A DNA stretch of 64,000 nt from an uncultured cyanobacterium (GCA_903903925.1 CAIVAU010000048.1:57050-121049), one strand, 5' to 3'; positions 37,125-46,733 are shown, numbered from the stretch's first letter. The notes: a model not told the origin generated them from the sequence alone. Made by a program: numbers and translations.

Positions 37125-37664
37125 TTAAACAGCAACGGGTTGATTAACTTCGTGATTTGCGTTTTTCAGAATTTCCTCTGCTTGATTAATTTCCTCGTCC
37201 ACACCTGAAACAATCACTACAAACTTTCCTGCTTTGATTTCTGTTTCGTACTTCAGTGCTTTCTCCTTGGGAATTCCCAGCCCTACGAGGGCACCCACTA
37301 ACCCGCCAGCAACAGCAGCACCAACCCCACCCACAATCATGCCTTCAATCCAACCTGCCAACACTCCAACCAGATGTCCAGCAACAATCACTGGCCCGAC
37401 TCCAGGGATAAACAGTAAGCCAACTCCACTGAGGATGCCAAACAGTCCGCCAAAAAAACTGCCCCAGTAGCCTGCTTGTCCCGCCCCGACCTTGGCAGTA
37501 TCCTTCCAGGTCAGAAATCCCCGTACATGCTCAGTCGTTTGATAATCTTGACCGATGATCGAAATCTTCTTCATATCGAAGCCTGCTTTTTGCAGTTCCA
37601 ACACTGCTGCTTCTGCCTCAACATGGCTTGGGAAAGTATTTACAACTTTGTGCTGATCTAACAT
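37125..37664 (-). CDS. Glycine-zipper stress protein (YflT/DUF1269-like)
   Basis: A 179-residue protein with an N-terminal alpha/beta part beginning VVNTFPSHVEAEAAVLELQK, then AGFDMKKISIIGQD, as in general stress protein 17M/YflT domains. A Gly-rich hydrophobic hairpin follows (about residues 68-130, FFGGLFGILSGVGLLFIPGV, then GGVGAAVAGGLVGALVGLGI). It closes with KYETEIKAGKFVVIVSG. The glycine zippers suggest membrane association. It probably responds to salt, acid or envelope stress like related proteins, which is inference. Confidence 0.75.
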   Translation of the reverse strand: MLDQHKVVNTFPSHVEAEAAVLELQKAGFDMKKISIIGQDYQTTEHVRGFLTWKDTAKVGAGQAGYWGSFFGGLFGILSGVGLLFIPGVGPVIVAGHLVGVLAGWIEGMIVGGVGAAVAGGLVGALVGLGIPKEKALKYETEIKAGKFVVIVSGVDEEINQAEEILKNANHEVNQPVAV

Positions 37665-37702
37665 AATTTTGTCTCCTGAGTAATGTGTAATTTAGAAAGA
37701 AT

Positions 37703-38830
37703 TCAGGAGTCAGGAGTCAGAATTCCTGCTGAATTCTGTGCGACTGGTGGATGAATAAACGAGTTTAAGTATTCCCCCACTCCCCCGCTCCCCTGCTCCC
37801 CGACTCTCCACTCCCCACTGTATTCACAACGACGCGCCTCCCAATTGCATTGAGCTCGATGCAATAGAGCCTGTTGTGCCGCTAACACGTTGGCGTCGTT
37901 GCCTTGCCAAATCTCCAAAGCTGGTTGCTGGATGGCGCGGGCAAAGGAAAACGCCAGTGCCCAAGGCAATCGTGACTTGAATCTAAGATTCATGGCATTC
38001 AAACGTGCCGAGGCAAGTTGACCGGATTGACCGCCGGATAAGAAGGCAATCCCTGGAACGGCGGCGGGAACAGATCGCAACAGACACGTCACTGTAGCAT
38101 CAGCCACCTCGTCCACTGTTTCTTGCTTGGGGTAGGTCAATCCCGGAAGCACCATGTTGGGCTTCAAGATCATGCCTTCCAGCATCACTCGTTGTGAGTC
38201 AAGGTGGTTGAAAACTGTTCGTAGGACTGACTCTGTTACCTCGTAGCACTGATCCAGGCTATGGTCGCCGTCCATGAGGACTTCGGGCTCGACGACGGGT
38301 ACTAGTCCGGCTTCCTGGCACAAGGCGGCATAGCGAGCCAAGGCTTGGGCATTGGACTCGATGCAACCCCGGCTGGGGATACCATTGCCTATGGCAATCA
38401 CCGCACGCCACTTGGCAAAACGAGCGCCCATTTGAAAATATTCCTTGAGGCGATCGCGCAATCCGTCCAGACCTTCGGTGATCTTCTCTCCGGGATAACC
38501 TGCCATTTCCTTTGCACCGATGTCAACTTTGATGCCGGGAATGATTCCCCCATTGGTGATGGTTTTAAGGAAGGAAGTGCCATCTTGCTGCTGTTGGTGG
38601 ATTGTCTCGTCGTAGAGGATCACGCCACTAATGTACTCACCAAGACCGGGTGTGGTAAGAATCAACTCCCGATAGGCACGCCGTAATTCCTTGGTCTGGG
38701 GAATGCCCAGCAGCGCGAATCGCTTGTTGCAGGTTGGATTGCTCTCATCCATTGCCAGCAGACCCTTGTTGCCAGCGACAAGCATCTTTGCGGTGTCTAT
38801 CAGGGTTTGTGCATTTATTTGGGGTTGCAT
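37703..38830 (-). CDS. fda: Fructose-bisphosphate aldolase, class I
   Basis: The 375-residue enzyme reversibly cleaves fructose 1,6-bisphosphate to triose phosphates. It is metal-independent and uses a Schiff-base Lys, seen in GMILKPNMV. Other family features are NKGLLAMDESNPTCNKRF, FAKWRAVIAIG and the phosphate-binding FLSGGQSGQLA. The family ends near ARRCEYSGEW; the last 36 or so residues here come from repeat-like sequence (37771-37818) and look unrelated. Its ATG overlaps the phosphoketolase stop as TAATG, so translation is coupled. Confidence 0.93.
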   Translation of the reverse strand: MQPQINAQTLIDTAKMLVAGNKGLLAMDESNPTCNKRFALLGIPQTKELRRAYRELILTTPGLGEYISGVILYDETIHQQQQDGTSFLKTITNGGIIPGIKVDIGAKEMAGYPGEKITEGLDGLRDRLKEYFQMGARFAKWRAVIAIGNGIPSRGCIESNAQALARYAALCQEAGLVPVVEPEVLMDGDHSLDQCYEVTESVLRTVFNHLDSQRVMLEGMILKPNMVLPGLTYPKQETVDEVADATVTCLLRSVPAAVPGIAFLSGGQSGQLASARLNAMNLRFKSRLPWALAFSFARAIQQPALEIWQGNDANVLAAQQALLHRAQCNWEARRCEYSGEWRVGEQGSGGVGEYLNSFIHPPVAQNSAGILTPDS

Positions 38831-41238
38831 TATTTCCCCCCTACGCCAACAAGGGGTTTGTTGATTGGTGTTTTACCGGAACTCCATTTCCAGTTGCGGA
38901 TTTCCGGCAAGTCTTCACCGTGCTGATCAATATAATGCTTGTGTTCAATGAGCTTGTCTTGCATCATTTGCTTCAGGTAAGAACCCTTAGCACCTAAATG
39001 CGGCAGGCGATCGACCACATCTTGCACCAGATGAAAGCGATCTAGGTCATTTTGCACCCTCATGTCAAAGGCTGTGGTGATCGTGCCCTCTTCATTGTAA
39101 CCTCGGACATGTAGGTTGCGGTTGGTGCGGCGGTAGGTGAGTCGGTGGACTAGGGTTGGGTATCCATGGAAGCCAAAAATGATGTGCTTGTCTAGAGTGA
39201 ACAGCGAGTCGTAATCTCTTTCGCTCAGTCCGTGGGGATGTTCGCTCTCCGATTGCAGCTTCATCAGATCGACAACATTGATTACCCGAATTTTCAGATC
39301 GGGGAGATGTTCGCGAAGAATGGAGACTGCGGCTAAGATCTCTAGGGTCGGTGTATCTCCACAGCAAGCCATCACCACGTCTGGTTCGGCATCCTGATCG
39401 TTGCTAGCCCATTGCCAGATGCCGATCCCTTCCGTGCAATGCACGATCGCCGCATCCATGGTCAGCCATTGGGGGAGCGCGTGTTTGCCAGCTACCACGA
39501 CGTTGACGTAGTGTCGGCTACGTAGGCAGTGATCAAACACCGACAGCAGACAATTGGCATCGGGCGGTAGATAAACACGCACGATATCAGCCTTCTTGTT
39601 GATCACGTGGTCGAGGAAACCGGGATCTTGGTGGGTGAAGCCATTGTGATCCTGCTGCCAGACGTGAGAGGCAAGGAGGTAGTTCAGCGACGCGATCTTC
39701 CTCCGCCAGGGCAGTTCCAAAGTCACCTTGAGCCACTTGGCGTGCTGGCTGAACATTGAGTCTACGATGCGAATGAAAGCCTCATAGCTATTGAATAGCC
39801 CGTGCCGCCCAGTCAGCAGATAGCCTTCCAACCAACCCTCACACTGGTGCTCACTCAGCATCGAGTCCACTACCCGTCCGGCTGGTGCGAGGAATTCATC
39901 ATTTTTTTCTTCCAGAGCCTCCCACTGACGGCTGGTGACTTCAAACACTGCACCTAGAAGATTCGAGAGGGTTTCATCGGGACCAAAGATCCGGAAATTA
40001 CGCTCTCGCTGATTCAGCTTGACCACATCCTCGAGGAATTTACCTAGCACGAGGGTATCCTGTGCATCAACTGCCCCAGGGGAAGGCACATCCACTGCGT
40101 GGTCGCGGAAGTCGGGCATACAAAGGTCACGTAGGAGTATGCCGCCATTGGCGTGGGGGTTCGCGCCCATTCTGGAATTGCCCTTCGGTGCTAAATCAGC
40201 TAATTCCGGGATAAGTCTGCCATCTTCATCGAAAAGTTCTTCTGCCTTGTAGCTTTTCATCCAGGTTTCCAACTGCTGGACATGATCGGGATATTCAGAG
40301 TTCACCAGCAGGGGTACTTGGTGCGCCCGGAAGGTGCCTTCGATTTGCAAACCATCGACAATTTTCGGTCCCGTCCAGCCCTTGGGTGATTTGAGGACGA
40401 TCATGGGCCAACGTGGTCGAGTGGTGTCATTATTGTGGCGTGCATTGCTTTGGATTTGCTGGATGTCCTCGATGGCAGTTTCCAGGATGCCGGACATGAG
40501 TTGATGCATCTTTTCGGGATCGTCACCTTCCACAAAGTAGGGCTTCCAGCCGCAGCCTTGGAAAAATTGCTCCAATTCCTCATGCTCGATGCGGGCTAGG
40601 ATGGTCGGATTGCTGATCTTGTAGCCATTGAGGTGTAGGATTGGCAGCACAGCACCGTCGGTAATCGGGTTGAGCAACTTGTTAGACTGCCAAGCAGTCG
40701 CTAAGGGGCCCGTTTCCGCCTCGCCATCCCCGACAACGCAGGCGACGATCAGTGAGGGATTGTCGAAGGCGGCACCGAAGGCATGGCTGAGTGAGTACCC
40801 CAGTTCGCCTCCTTCATGAATTGACCCAGGTGTTGTCGGCGCAACATGACTGGAAATCCCACCGGGAAAGGAGAATTGCTTGAACAGCTTTAAGAGTCCA
40901 GCTTCGTCTTGGCTGATGTTAGGATAAATTTCGCTATAGCTGCCTTCGAGGTATGTATTGCCGACCAGCGCTGGGCCGCCGTGACCGGGTCCAGCGATGT
41001 AGAACATATTCAGATCGTACTTTTTGATCACCCGGTTTAAATGCACATAGATGAAATTTTGCCCCGGCGTCGTGCCCCAGTGTCCTACTACAAGCGGCTT
41101 TACGTGAGACAGTTTCAGCGGTTGCTTCAGCAGCGGATTATCGTAAAGATAAATTTGGCCGACCGATAAGTAGTTGGCAGCACGCCAGTAGGCATCGATC
41201 TTGTGGAGTAGTTCTGGGGAAAGCGTATTTGTCTTCAT
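38830..41238 (-). CDS. xfp: Xylulose-5-phosphate/fructose-6-phosphate phosphoketolase
   Basis: The thiamine-diphosphate enzyme, about 802 residues, splits xylulose 5-phosphate or fructose 6-phosphate with phosphate, giving acetyl phosphate. Diagnostic stretches are [38 protein letters not shown], the cofactor motif [19 protein letters not shown], and [10 protein letters not shown]. The start at 41238 ([11 protein letters not shown]) fits the family; 41265 is an upstream in-frame alternative. It is the first gene of a two-gene operon with class I aldolase. The pathway can by-pass lower glycolysis and supply acetyl units during dark or low-oxygen metabolism. Confidence 0.95.
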   Translation of the reverse strand: MKTNTLSPELLHKIDAYWRAANYLSVGQIYLYDNPLLKQPLKLSHVKPLVVGHWGTTPGQNFIYVHLNRVIKKYDLNMFYIAGPGHGGPALVGNTYLEGSYSEIYPNISQDEAGLLKLFKQFSFPGGISSHVAPTTPGSIHEGGELGYSLSHAFGAAFDNPSLIVACVVGDGEAETGPLATAWQSNKLLNPITDGAVLPILHLNGYKISNPTILARIEHEELEQFFQGCGWKPYFVEGDDPEKMHQLMSGILETAIEDIQQIQSNARHNNDTTRPRWPMIVLKSPKGWTGPKIVDGLQIEGTFRAHQVPLLVNSEYPDHVQQLETWMKSYKAEELFDEDGRLIPELADLAPKGNSRMGANPHANGGILLRDLCMPDFRDHAVDVPSPGAVDAQDTLVLGKFLEDVVKLNQRERNFRIFGPDETLSNLLGAVFEVTSRQWEALEEKNDEFLAPAGRVVDSMLSEHQCEGWLEGYLLTGRHGLFNSYEAFIRIVDSMFSQHAKWLKVTLELPWRRKIASLNYLLASHVWQQDHNGFTHQDPGFLDHVINKKADIVRVYLPPDANCLLSVFDHCLRSRHYVNVVVAGKHALPQWLTMDAAIVHCTEGIGIWQWASNDQDAEPDVVMACCGDTPTLEILAAVSILREHLPDLKIRVINVVDLMKLQSESEHPHGLSERDYDSLFTLDKHIIFGFHGYPTLVHRLTYRRTNRNLHVRGYNEEGTITTAFDMRVQNDLDRFHLVQDVVDRLPHLGAKGSYLKQMMQDKLIEHKHYIDQHGEDLPEIRNWKWSSGKTPINKPLVGVGGK

Positions 41239-41280
41239 AATTATCCTGTTTTCAGCCAAGTTCAAGTTTTCATATTAAGA

Positions 41281-41508
41281 GGGAGCAGGGAGCAGGGAGC
41301 AGGAGGAATCCCCATCATTAAAATTAGGGAATTTGTACTCTTGACGCATTTTTTAAGAGCGCCCCTCTCGTAGAGAAGGGGTATAGTCAAACTAACTTCT
41401 AAGGGCAAGCTTGCTTTAAGGAGGCAGTTCCAATGAAACAAGTTTCACAAGCCTTGCATGAAAATGTTTTTCTCCCCCTGCTCCCTGCTCCCTGCTCCCT
41501 GCTCCCTC
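41281..41508. repeat. Pair of inverted STRR tracts upstream of xfp
   Basis: GGGAGCA units at 41281-41306 and CCCTGCT units at 41473-41508 face each other across about 165 bases. The second tract ends 10 bases before the stop of the coiled-coil protein gene. A short hairpin-like CCCCTCTCGTAGAGAAGGGG lies between (about 41365-41384). Confidence 0.7.
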
Positions 41509-41518
41509 TTTTTGTGTT

Positions 41519-41944
41519 TTATTTCTCCGTAGTTTCCGTAGCAGTTTCAGCGTCTAGTCTGGCAGCGATCGCTTCCAAAGTTGCTTTTTCAGCTTCTTCC
41601 ATTGTTGCCATTGCTAAGAAGACCACCGTAGTTGCATGGTTTTCAGCTCTATCTGCCCGATGTTCGAGTTTCTTGACTTTGCGACTTGTTTTCCATTCCT
41701 CGACTTTCGACTTCACCTCAGATTCTTTTTCCTCGAATTGAGTTTTGAGGTTTGCCCGATACTCATGGAATTCTTGTTTCTTTGCATCTAGTTTTACCTT
41801 CACTTCATCAAGTTGAGATTCAATCTCAGCCTGAGTTTTTTTGGGTACAGATTGAATGCTTTTCTTGATGGATTTTACCCGATCTTCAACCGCTTCTAAA
41901 TTGTCATGAAGTTTTTTAGTGAAGTTGTCAATGGTAGTACTCAT
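41519..41944 (-). CDS. Coiled-coil protein of unknown function
   Basis: A 141-residue, highly charged, almost entirely helical protein. It has heptad patterns in VEDRVKSIKKSIQSVPKKTQ and LKTQFEEKESEVKSKVEEWK, and an Ala/Glu-rich C-terminal helix. There is no signal peptide or membrane helix. Apolipoprotein-like coiled coils of this kind are found in stress clusters and may coat membranes or proteins; that is inference. It is divergent from the deacetylase gene, with shared element copy E between them. Confidence 0.7.
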   Translation of the reverse strand: MSTTIDNFTKKLHDNLEAVEDRVKSIKKSIQSVPKKTQAEIESQLDEVKVKLDAKKQEFHEYRANLKTQFEEKESEVKSKVEEWKTSRKVKKLEHRADRAENHATTVVFLAMATMEEAEKATLEAIAARLDAETATETTEK

Positions 41945-42035
41945 GATGCTTCTTATAGTAAGTTGAATCTGTCGAGTTTCAATTGAATCTCAACTAGAGT
42001 TTTTTCGTCCCTATTCCGACAGTTACAAATTTCAC

Positions 42036-42118
42036 CCAATATAACCTCTACCTTTTGAACGTTTTAGTAGAATTTATACAACTTATACATGATTTGAATC
42101 ATTGTTAGAAAATATGAC
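42036..42118 (+). promoter_or_regulatory. Shared intergenic element, copy E (upstream of deacetylase gene)
   Basis: Contains ACCTCTACCTTTTGAA, then GTTTTAGTAGAATTTATAC and a second ACTTATACA unit. The left 45 bases match copy F almost base for base; the right-hand part (TGTTAGAAAATATGACTG) resembles the reverse complement of copy C's right half. It ends about 100 bases before the deacetylase start. Confidence 0.6.
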
Positions 42119-42219
42119 TGCTTGGGAATTCTAAAAGTGTAACCATTATGGAATAGCTCCACTTCTGTATTATGCGTACAGTAATCAACTTGAAATTGGT
42201 AAGGAATGCTGTAGGTTAA

Positions 42220-43167
42220 ATGATCTCCATCATCTACTCCGAGAAATTCCTTCAACATGAAACAGGGTATATGCATCCTGAGCAGCCAGAACGACTGACG
42301 GCAATTCTGGATAGGTTAAAAAGCTCAACAGTAGCAGACCAAATCCAATGGTTAAATCCTGACACTTCCAGAAATGTAATCAAAGAGATTGAACGAGTTC
42401 ATTCCACCAAGTACATTGAATCAGTTCGCTCCTATTCTGCACGAGGTTGGGGTTGTTTTGAGTCAACACAGATTTCTCCCGCAAGCTTTGAGGTTGCCTG
42501 CCTTGCTGTAAATGCTTGGTTGGATGGGGTTGATACTGTTTGGCAGGTAGACAGACCGAGCTTTGTTCTAGCCAGACCACCAGGACACCATGCACTAGCA
42601 GATGAAGGGATGGGATTTTGCATTTTCTGTAATGCCGCAATTGCTGCCCTTTACGCTTTGGCAGCAGGACAAATCAAGCGAGTTGGAATTCTTGATTGGG
42701 ATGTACATCACGGTAATGGAACGCAGACTGCCGTGGAAAATGTTTCCAACATTGCTTTTTGTTCAATTCATCAATCTCCAGGCTATCCACACACAGGAAA
42801 ATCCAACGAGCATGGCAAGTTCAACAACGTATTAAATCTTCCAATTGCTCCAGGTAGTTCAATACAAGATTACTCTAAATTATTTGAGCAGAGGGTTGTA
42901 CCATTTTTTCAACATTTCCACCCAGATATCTTGATTGTTAGTGCAGGATATGATGCCAACCAGGCGGATTTGCTTTCTAAGATCAACTTACAGCCCCACG
43001 ATTACGCCATCCTGACTGATTATTGCCTAGAGATTACGCCGCGAATCGTTTTTGGTTTAGAAGGCGGTTATGAATTAGAGAGTCTTTCTCTATCTGTGCT
43101 TGAGACAATCAAACAGTGTTTAAATGTATTGGTAGTTCAACAACGTTGGTCTACTCATCCCAAATAA
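42220..43167 (+). CDS. Histone-deacetylase-family amidohydrolase
   Basis: A 315-residue zinc hydrolase of the HDAC/acetylpolyamine amidohydrolase superfamily, which removes acetyl groups from lysines or polyamines. The His pair is in LARPPGHHALAD (H123, H124). Zinc ligands are in GILDWDVHHGNGTQ (D161, H163) and VSAGYDANQAD. The family opening HETGYMHPEQPERL is present. In this neighbourhood it could reverse protein acetylation fuelled by acetyl phosphate from phosphoketolase, an idea drawn only from proximity. It has shared element copy E upstream. Confidence 0.92.
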   Translation: MISIIYSEKFLQHETGYMHPEQPERLTAILDRLKSSTVADQIQWLNPDTSRNVIKEIERVHSTKYIESVRSYSARGWGCFESTQISPASFEVACLAVNAWLDGVDTVWQVDRPSFVLARPPGHHALADEGMGFCIFCNAAIAALYALAAGQIKRVGILDWDVHHGNGTQTAVENVSNIAFCSIHQSPGYPHTGKSNEHGKFNNVLNLPIAPGSSIQDYSKLFEQRVVPFFQHFHPDILIVSAGYDANQADLLSKINLQPHDYAILTDYCLEITPRIVFGLEGGYELESLSLSVLETIKQCLNVLVVQQRWSTHPK

Positions 43168-43168
43168 G

Positions 43169-43216
43169 AACAGCCCAAGCGGGAGACAATTGCCTACTGT
43201 AGGCGGGCAGGAAAAC
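43169..43216 (-). pseudogene. Second helicase N-terminal fragment, with in-frame stop
   Basis: On the minus strand one frame reads FPARLQ, stop, AIVSRLG. It matches FPPRLQQAIVSHLG of the stump at 4262-4373, with the second Gln changed to a TAG. Only about 16 codons are recognisable. Confidence 0.45.
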
Positions 43217-43219
43217 ATG

Positions 43220-43257
43220 TTGACACTCCCATCGCCTAAAGACGATGGGAGTGTCAA
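43220..43257. repeat. Strong hairpin, likely IS200/IS605-type end
   Basis: A perfect 15-bp stem (TTGACACTCCCATCG with its complement) and an 8-base loop CCTAAAGA. No T-run follows on either strand, so it is not a standard terminator. Similar hairpins mark the ends of IS200/IS605 elements in cyanobacteria. It separates two gene fragments. Confidence 0.5.
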
Positions 43258-43291
43258 AAATTAAGATTGAGTCAATACAACCGAGCCGCAA

Positions 43292-43426
43292 ATGGCACGC
43301 ATTGTGGGACCAACATGGGCAGGGTTCAGCTTTATGGCGTTTGGGAGTTCCAGCCCTTTTCTAAGTGGAGCTTTAGTCATGCTGGGGGCTTTGACACTAA
43401 GTCGGCGAGTGACTAAAAGTTGCTGA
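43292..43426 (+). pseudogene. C-terminal stump of an MFS transporter
   Basis: A 44-residue frame reads MARIVGPTWAGFSFMAFGSS, then SPFLSGALVMLGALTLSRRV and a stop. This is the style of the last two helices of a major-facilitator exporter (ARxxGPxWAGF ... PFxxGAxxxLxAL). The remaining 350 or so residues are missing. Confidence 0.6.
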
Positions 43427-43501
43427 AGTTAAACTCCAGACAATAAGAATGTCTACTAGATATAGGGGTGAAAATTAATTATGCGTCCGTTGAAATCCTT
43501 G

Positions 43502-43529
43502 GTAGGGGCGTATTGCAATACGCCCCTAC
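43502..43529. repeat. Perfect 28-bp palindrome at the aldo/keto reductase stop
   Basis: GTAGGGGCGTATTG is followed directly by its exact complement. It includes the stop codon of the reductase gene (43526-43528). An imperfect relative lies at 27539-27566. It can fold into a cruciform or RNA hairpin and may help terminate the gene. Confidence 0.7.
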
Positions 43530-44515
43530 TTAGTCTGAAAGATATTTTGTACCATTTTTTTGTCTGCATTTGCAGCCGCTTGATCCAACTCTGCAATCTC
43601 GTTGGAGTCTAGTTGCCAACCCAAAGCACCAATGTTCTCTCTTGCCTGTTCCACAGTTTTTGCTCCAGGGATGGGAATGGTTCCTTTACAGATGCACCAG
43701 TTGATCGCTACCTGGGACATGGTCTTGTTTCTTGATTGTGCTACCTCTTGCAAACATGCCAAAAGCGATCGCACTCCTGGTAATAGTTGCCTGAACAGCA
43801 GACCTCTGATCCCCTTTGGGAAAGGACCGTTTTCAGAATATTTTCCTGTTAACAAACCCAAAGCAAGAGGGCTATAGGCAATGAGTTTTATTCCCAGATC
43901 ATCACAAACGTCTTTGATTCCGAGTTCGGTAACTGGATAGGTGGACAACAGTGAGTACTGAACTTGCAAGGTAGTCATAGGAACTCCCCTCTCAGCGAAT
44001 TGTTGATACACGCGCTTGAGCCGTAATGATCCATAATTGGATAGCCCTACTCCCTTGACCAGTCCTTGCTTATAAAGATCGGCAAGACCATTCAAGAGTG
44101 GTCTCTCCTGCCAGGGGGCGTAGTTTGCTGTAGACCAGTGCATCTGTACCAAATCCACGTTTCTTCCCAAGCGCTTGGCAGATGACTTGCAAGCCGACAC
44201 CATTGACTGTCGTGTCAATCTCCAGGGATAAGCAGCAAGCTTGGTTGCAATACAAATATCTTCCTTACCTAGACCCGAATATTCTCTGGAAAATCGTCCT
44301 AAGAGGAGCTCACTTCGCCCATTTAATTTCCCTGTTCCATAAGAATCGCCCGTATCAAATAAAGTCACGCCGCTACTGACACAAAGATTAAAGACTCCTT
44401 GCAACTGGTCATCCATGCTTTCATCATATCCCCAGAGCAGTCGGTTACCCCATGCCCAAGTTCCACAGCCCATGATTGGGAGGGAGAGTTGTTGGCGAGT
44501 CTGCATATTCATCAT
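43526..44515 (-). CDS. Aldo/keto reductase
   Basis: A 329-residue NADPH-dependent oxidoreductase with an (alpha/beta)8 barrel. The catalytic tetrad is visible: D and Y in LFDTGDSYGTGK, K in IATKLAAYPW and H in LVQMHWS. The C-terminal cofactor-binding segment is GTIPIPGAKTVEQARENIGA. It resembles the plant/cyanobacterial group with conserved SNYGSLRLKRVYQQ. Substrates are probably sugar or lipid-derived aldehydes; the exact one is unknown. It is monocistronic, next to gene debris. Confidence 0.92.
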   Translation of the reverse strand: MMNMQTRQQLSLPIMGCGTWAWGNRLLWGYDESMDDQLQGVFNLCVSSGVTLFDTGDSYGTGKLNGRSELLLGRFSREYSGLGKEDICIATKLAAYPWRLTRQSMVSACKSSAKRLGRNVDLVQMHWSTANYAPWQERPLLNGLADLYKQGLVKGVGLSNYGSLRLKRVYQQFAERGVPMTTLQVQYSLLSTYPVTELGIKDVCDDLGIKLIAYSPLALGLLTGKYSENGPFPKGIRGLLFRQLLPGVRSLLACLQEVAQSRNKTMSQVAINWCICKGTIPIPGAKTVEQARENIGALGWQLDSNEIAELDQAAANADKKMVQNIFQTK

Positions 44516-44945
44516 TTAAGAAGCATTGGGCATTGGGCAATGTCCGTGTGTAGGGGCTTTCTTCTTCCCGCCCTGACAATAGTGGTGTTTGTTTCTTTGA
44601 TTCATAACGGGTGGTGTGCCGCCAGTAGGTCGCTATTAAGCATCATAGCGCGGAAGGGACACATCATAGAACAGCAATATTGGGCACTTTTGACGAACTT
44701 GGTACGTCAACTATAGAGATGTGGATTTTTTGCTTCAGTTTCTTTGAAGCAACAGCTTGACATGGCGTGTTGAATGAACATCTACCAACTAACCACTTCT
44801 TGAGACAGCATAAACACTGATAAACTATATGATGCGTATACTCCATCATAAAAATATACGATGGCGCTCGTGGGTAGCTAATGTATCATTCAAACCGATG
44901 AAATCACTTTTCATTCCTCAATGTTGGCAATTGCCGCGTAGAGTA
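44516..44945. other. Intergenic region upstream of the GHL10 gene
   Basis: About 430 bases between divergent genes. It starts with a short direct repeat (GGGCATTGGGCAATG, about 44527-44541). No gene could be supported, although both strands hold short open frames near 44660-44840. Confidence 0.4.
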
Positions 44946-46127
44946 ATGCGTTACAAGACATTGCTCAAGTCTCTTTTCCCACTTCTCGTTCTCATATCAT
45001 TCGTTACAGTACTGCTCGTGAATAGCCCCGTACCTGCGATCGCGCAGTTCACTCGTCAGGAGATTCGCGGGGTTTGGATGACAACCAATGATTTTAACAC
45101 CCTCAAGAATCGCGATAAAGTGCAGGATGCGGTGAACCAACTGCGACGGCTAAACTTCAACACCATCTATCCTGTGGTGTGGAATTCTGGGTATGTGATG
45201 TATCCTAGTGCCGTGGCGCGACATGCAGGTATCCAGCCCTTTGTCTTACGAGGTTCAGATGGACATGATATTCTCACAGACCTCACTACCCAAGCCCATC
45301 GCCAAAACTTGCTTGTGATTCCCTGGTTTGAGTTTGGCTTTATGGCTCCCCCAAGCTCAGAATTAGCATTGAATCATCCAGAGTGGCTCACACAAACGCG
45401 GGATGGTAGCCAAATTTCTATGAGCACAGCTGGTGAAGTTGCGTGGCTTAATCCCTTCCATCCACAAGTTCAGCAATTTATCACCAATCTCGTCCTAGAA
45501 ATCGTCACTCAATATGATGTCGATGGCATTCAGTTTGACGATCATATGTGTTTGCCCTCTGAATTTGGCTACGATAAATACACAGTGGCGTTGTACACTA
45601 AGGAAACCAAAAAAAGTCCCCCGGCAAATTCTCAAGATCCGGAATGGATGCTCTGGCGGGCAAATAAAATTACAGCGTTCATGATGCAACTCAATCAAGC
45701 TGTGAAAGCGAGAAAACATAATGCGATTTTCTCCGTTTCTCCCAATTATTACGACTTTGCCTACAAGTTTCACTTACAAGATTGGCTTACCTGGGTACGG
45801 CTGAATATTGTGGACGAGCTGATTGTGCAAGTTTATCGTCCCAATCTGCAAAGTTTTCTCGAAAATATTTCCCGTCCAGAAATTAAACAAGCACAACAAA
45901 TAATTCCTACGGGAATTGGGATCATGGCAGGGTTGAGGAATAGCCCAGTTCCAATCCAACAAATCCAGTCTCAGGTACGGGCTGCTCAAGAGCGTGGTTT
46001 GGGTGTTGCCTTCTTCTACTACGAAAGTCTCTGGGATTATGGTTCGGAACCAGTTGCACAGCGACAGGCTGGATTTCAAACCCTCTTTTCTACTCCTGCA
46101 CTTCGCGCCAAAATTGGGCAGTTTTGA
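44946..46127 (+). CDS. Secreted glycoside hydrolase-like protein, GHL10 (DUF187)
   Basis: A 393-residue exported protein. The signal peptide is LLKSLFPLLVLISFVTVLLV with cleavage near PAIAQ. The mature part has the GHL10 opening EIRGVWMTTNDFNTLKN, a TIM-barrel core with LLVIPWFEFGF, VDGIQFDDHMCLPSEFGYD (candidate catalytic Asp/Asp) and AIFSVSPNYYDFAYKFHLQD. Related proteins cut exopolysaccharides or peptidoglycan-linked glycans. The start at 44946 gives a clean signal peptide; in-frame starts at 44829 and 44898 would bury it. Confidence 0.85.
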   Translation: MRYKTLLKSLFPLLVLISFVTVLLVNSPVPAIAQFTRQEIRGVWMTTNDFNTLKNRDKVQDAVNQLRRLNFNTIYPVVWNSGYVMYPSAVARHAGIQPFVLRGSDGHDILTDLTTQAHRQNLLVIPWFEFGFMAPPSSELALNHPEWLTQTRDGSQISMSTAGEVAWLNPFHPQVQQFITNLVLEIVTQYDVDGIQFDDHMCLPSEFGYDKYTVALYTKETKKSPPANSQDPEWMLWRANKITAFMMQLNQAVKARKHNAIFSVSPNYYDFAYKFHLQDWLTWVRLNIVDELIVQVYRPNLQSFLENISRPEIKQAQQIIPTGIGIMAGLRNSPVPIQQIQSQVRAAQERGLGVAFFYYESLWDYGSEPVAQRQAGFQTLFSTPALRAKIGQF

Positions 46128-46247
46128 ACTGTATCAGGGAGCAGGGAGCAGGGAATAGGGAATAGGAGGAGTTTCTAATTTAGGGAAAAGGTTACTGGAA
46201 GTTCCTGTGGTATTTATGGAGTATCGCAGTAGCAACTAGAGATAATT

Positions 46248-46733
46248 ATGGTAAACAATATACCTCAACCAGAACAACAAGCGCCCCTATTTTCAGCGCC
46301 GGATCAAGATGGTCATCTAGTCAATCTGGCTGATTTCAACGGTCAGTGGCTGGTTCTCTATTTCTATCCCAAAGACGATACCCCAGGTTGTACGGTTGAA
46401 GCTAAAGATTTTACTGAACTTAGTGAAGATTTCAGTAACCTAGGAGCTAAAGTCTTAGGTATTAGTCCAGATTCGGAAAAGTCCCACTGTAAATTTATCA
46501 ACAAACATAACTTGTCAATTAAGCTATTGAGTGATCCAGAGCATCATGTGGCTGAAGCTTATGGAGCATGGCGATTAAAAAAGTTTATGGGCAAGGAGTA
46601 TATGGGTGTAGAGCGTTCCACTTTCTTGATCGCGCCTAACCAAACTATCGCTTATACTTGGCCAAAAGTGCAAGCTAAGGGTCACGGAGTAGCGGTACTA
46701 ACCAAATTGCGGGAGTTGAAGATAGTTGATTAA
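46248..46733 (+). CDS. bcp: Peroxiredoxin (Bcp/PrxQ family)
   Basis: A 161-residue thiol peroxidase reducing hydrogen peroxide and lipid hydroperoxides. The peroxidatic Cys lies in PKDDTPGCTVEAKDF. The resolving Cys usually five residues later is absent (Lys), so the enzyme may work as a 1-Cys type or use C81 in KSHCKFINKHN. The rest (GISPDSEKSHCKF, LLSDPEHHVAEAYGAW, ERSTFLIAP) is typical. It is separated from the GHL10 gene by 120 bases carrying a short GGGAGCA repeat. Confidence 0.92.
   Translation: MVNNIPQPEQQAPLFSAPDQDGHLVNLADFNGQWLVLYFYPKDDTPGCTVEAKDFTELSEDFSNLGAKVLGISPDSEKSHCKFINKHNLSIKLLSDPEHHVAEAYGAWRLKKFMGKEYMGVERSTFLIAPNQTIAYTWPKVQAKGHGVAVLTKLRELKIVD

Noticed and set aside
43220..43257. 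Intrinsic terminator
   Set aside because: No T-run follows the stem on either strand; an insertion-sequence end is a better fit.
44664..44849. Short open frames on both strands upstream of the GHL10 gene
   Set aside because: They are mutually antisense and neither shows domain character.
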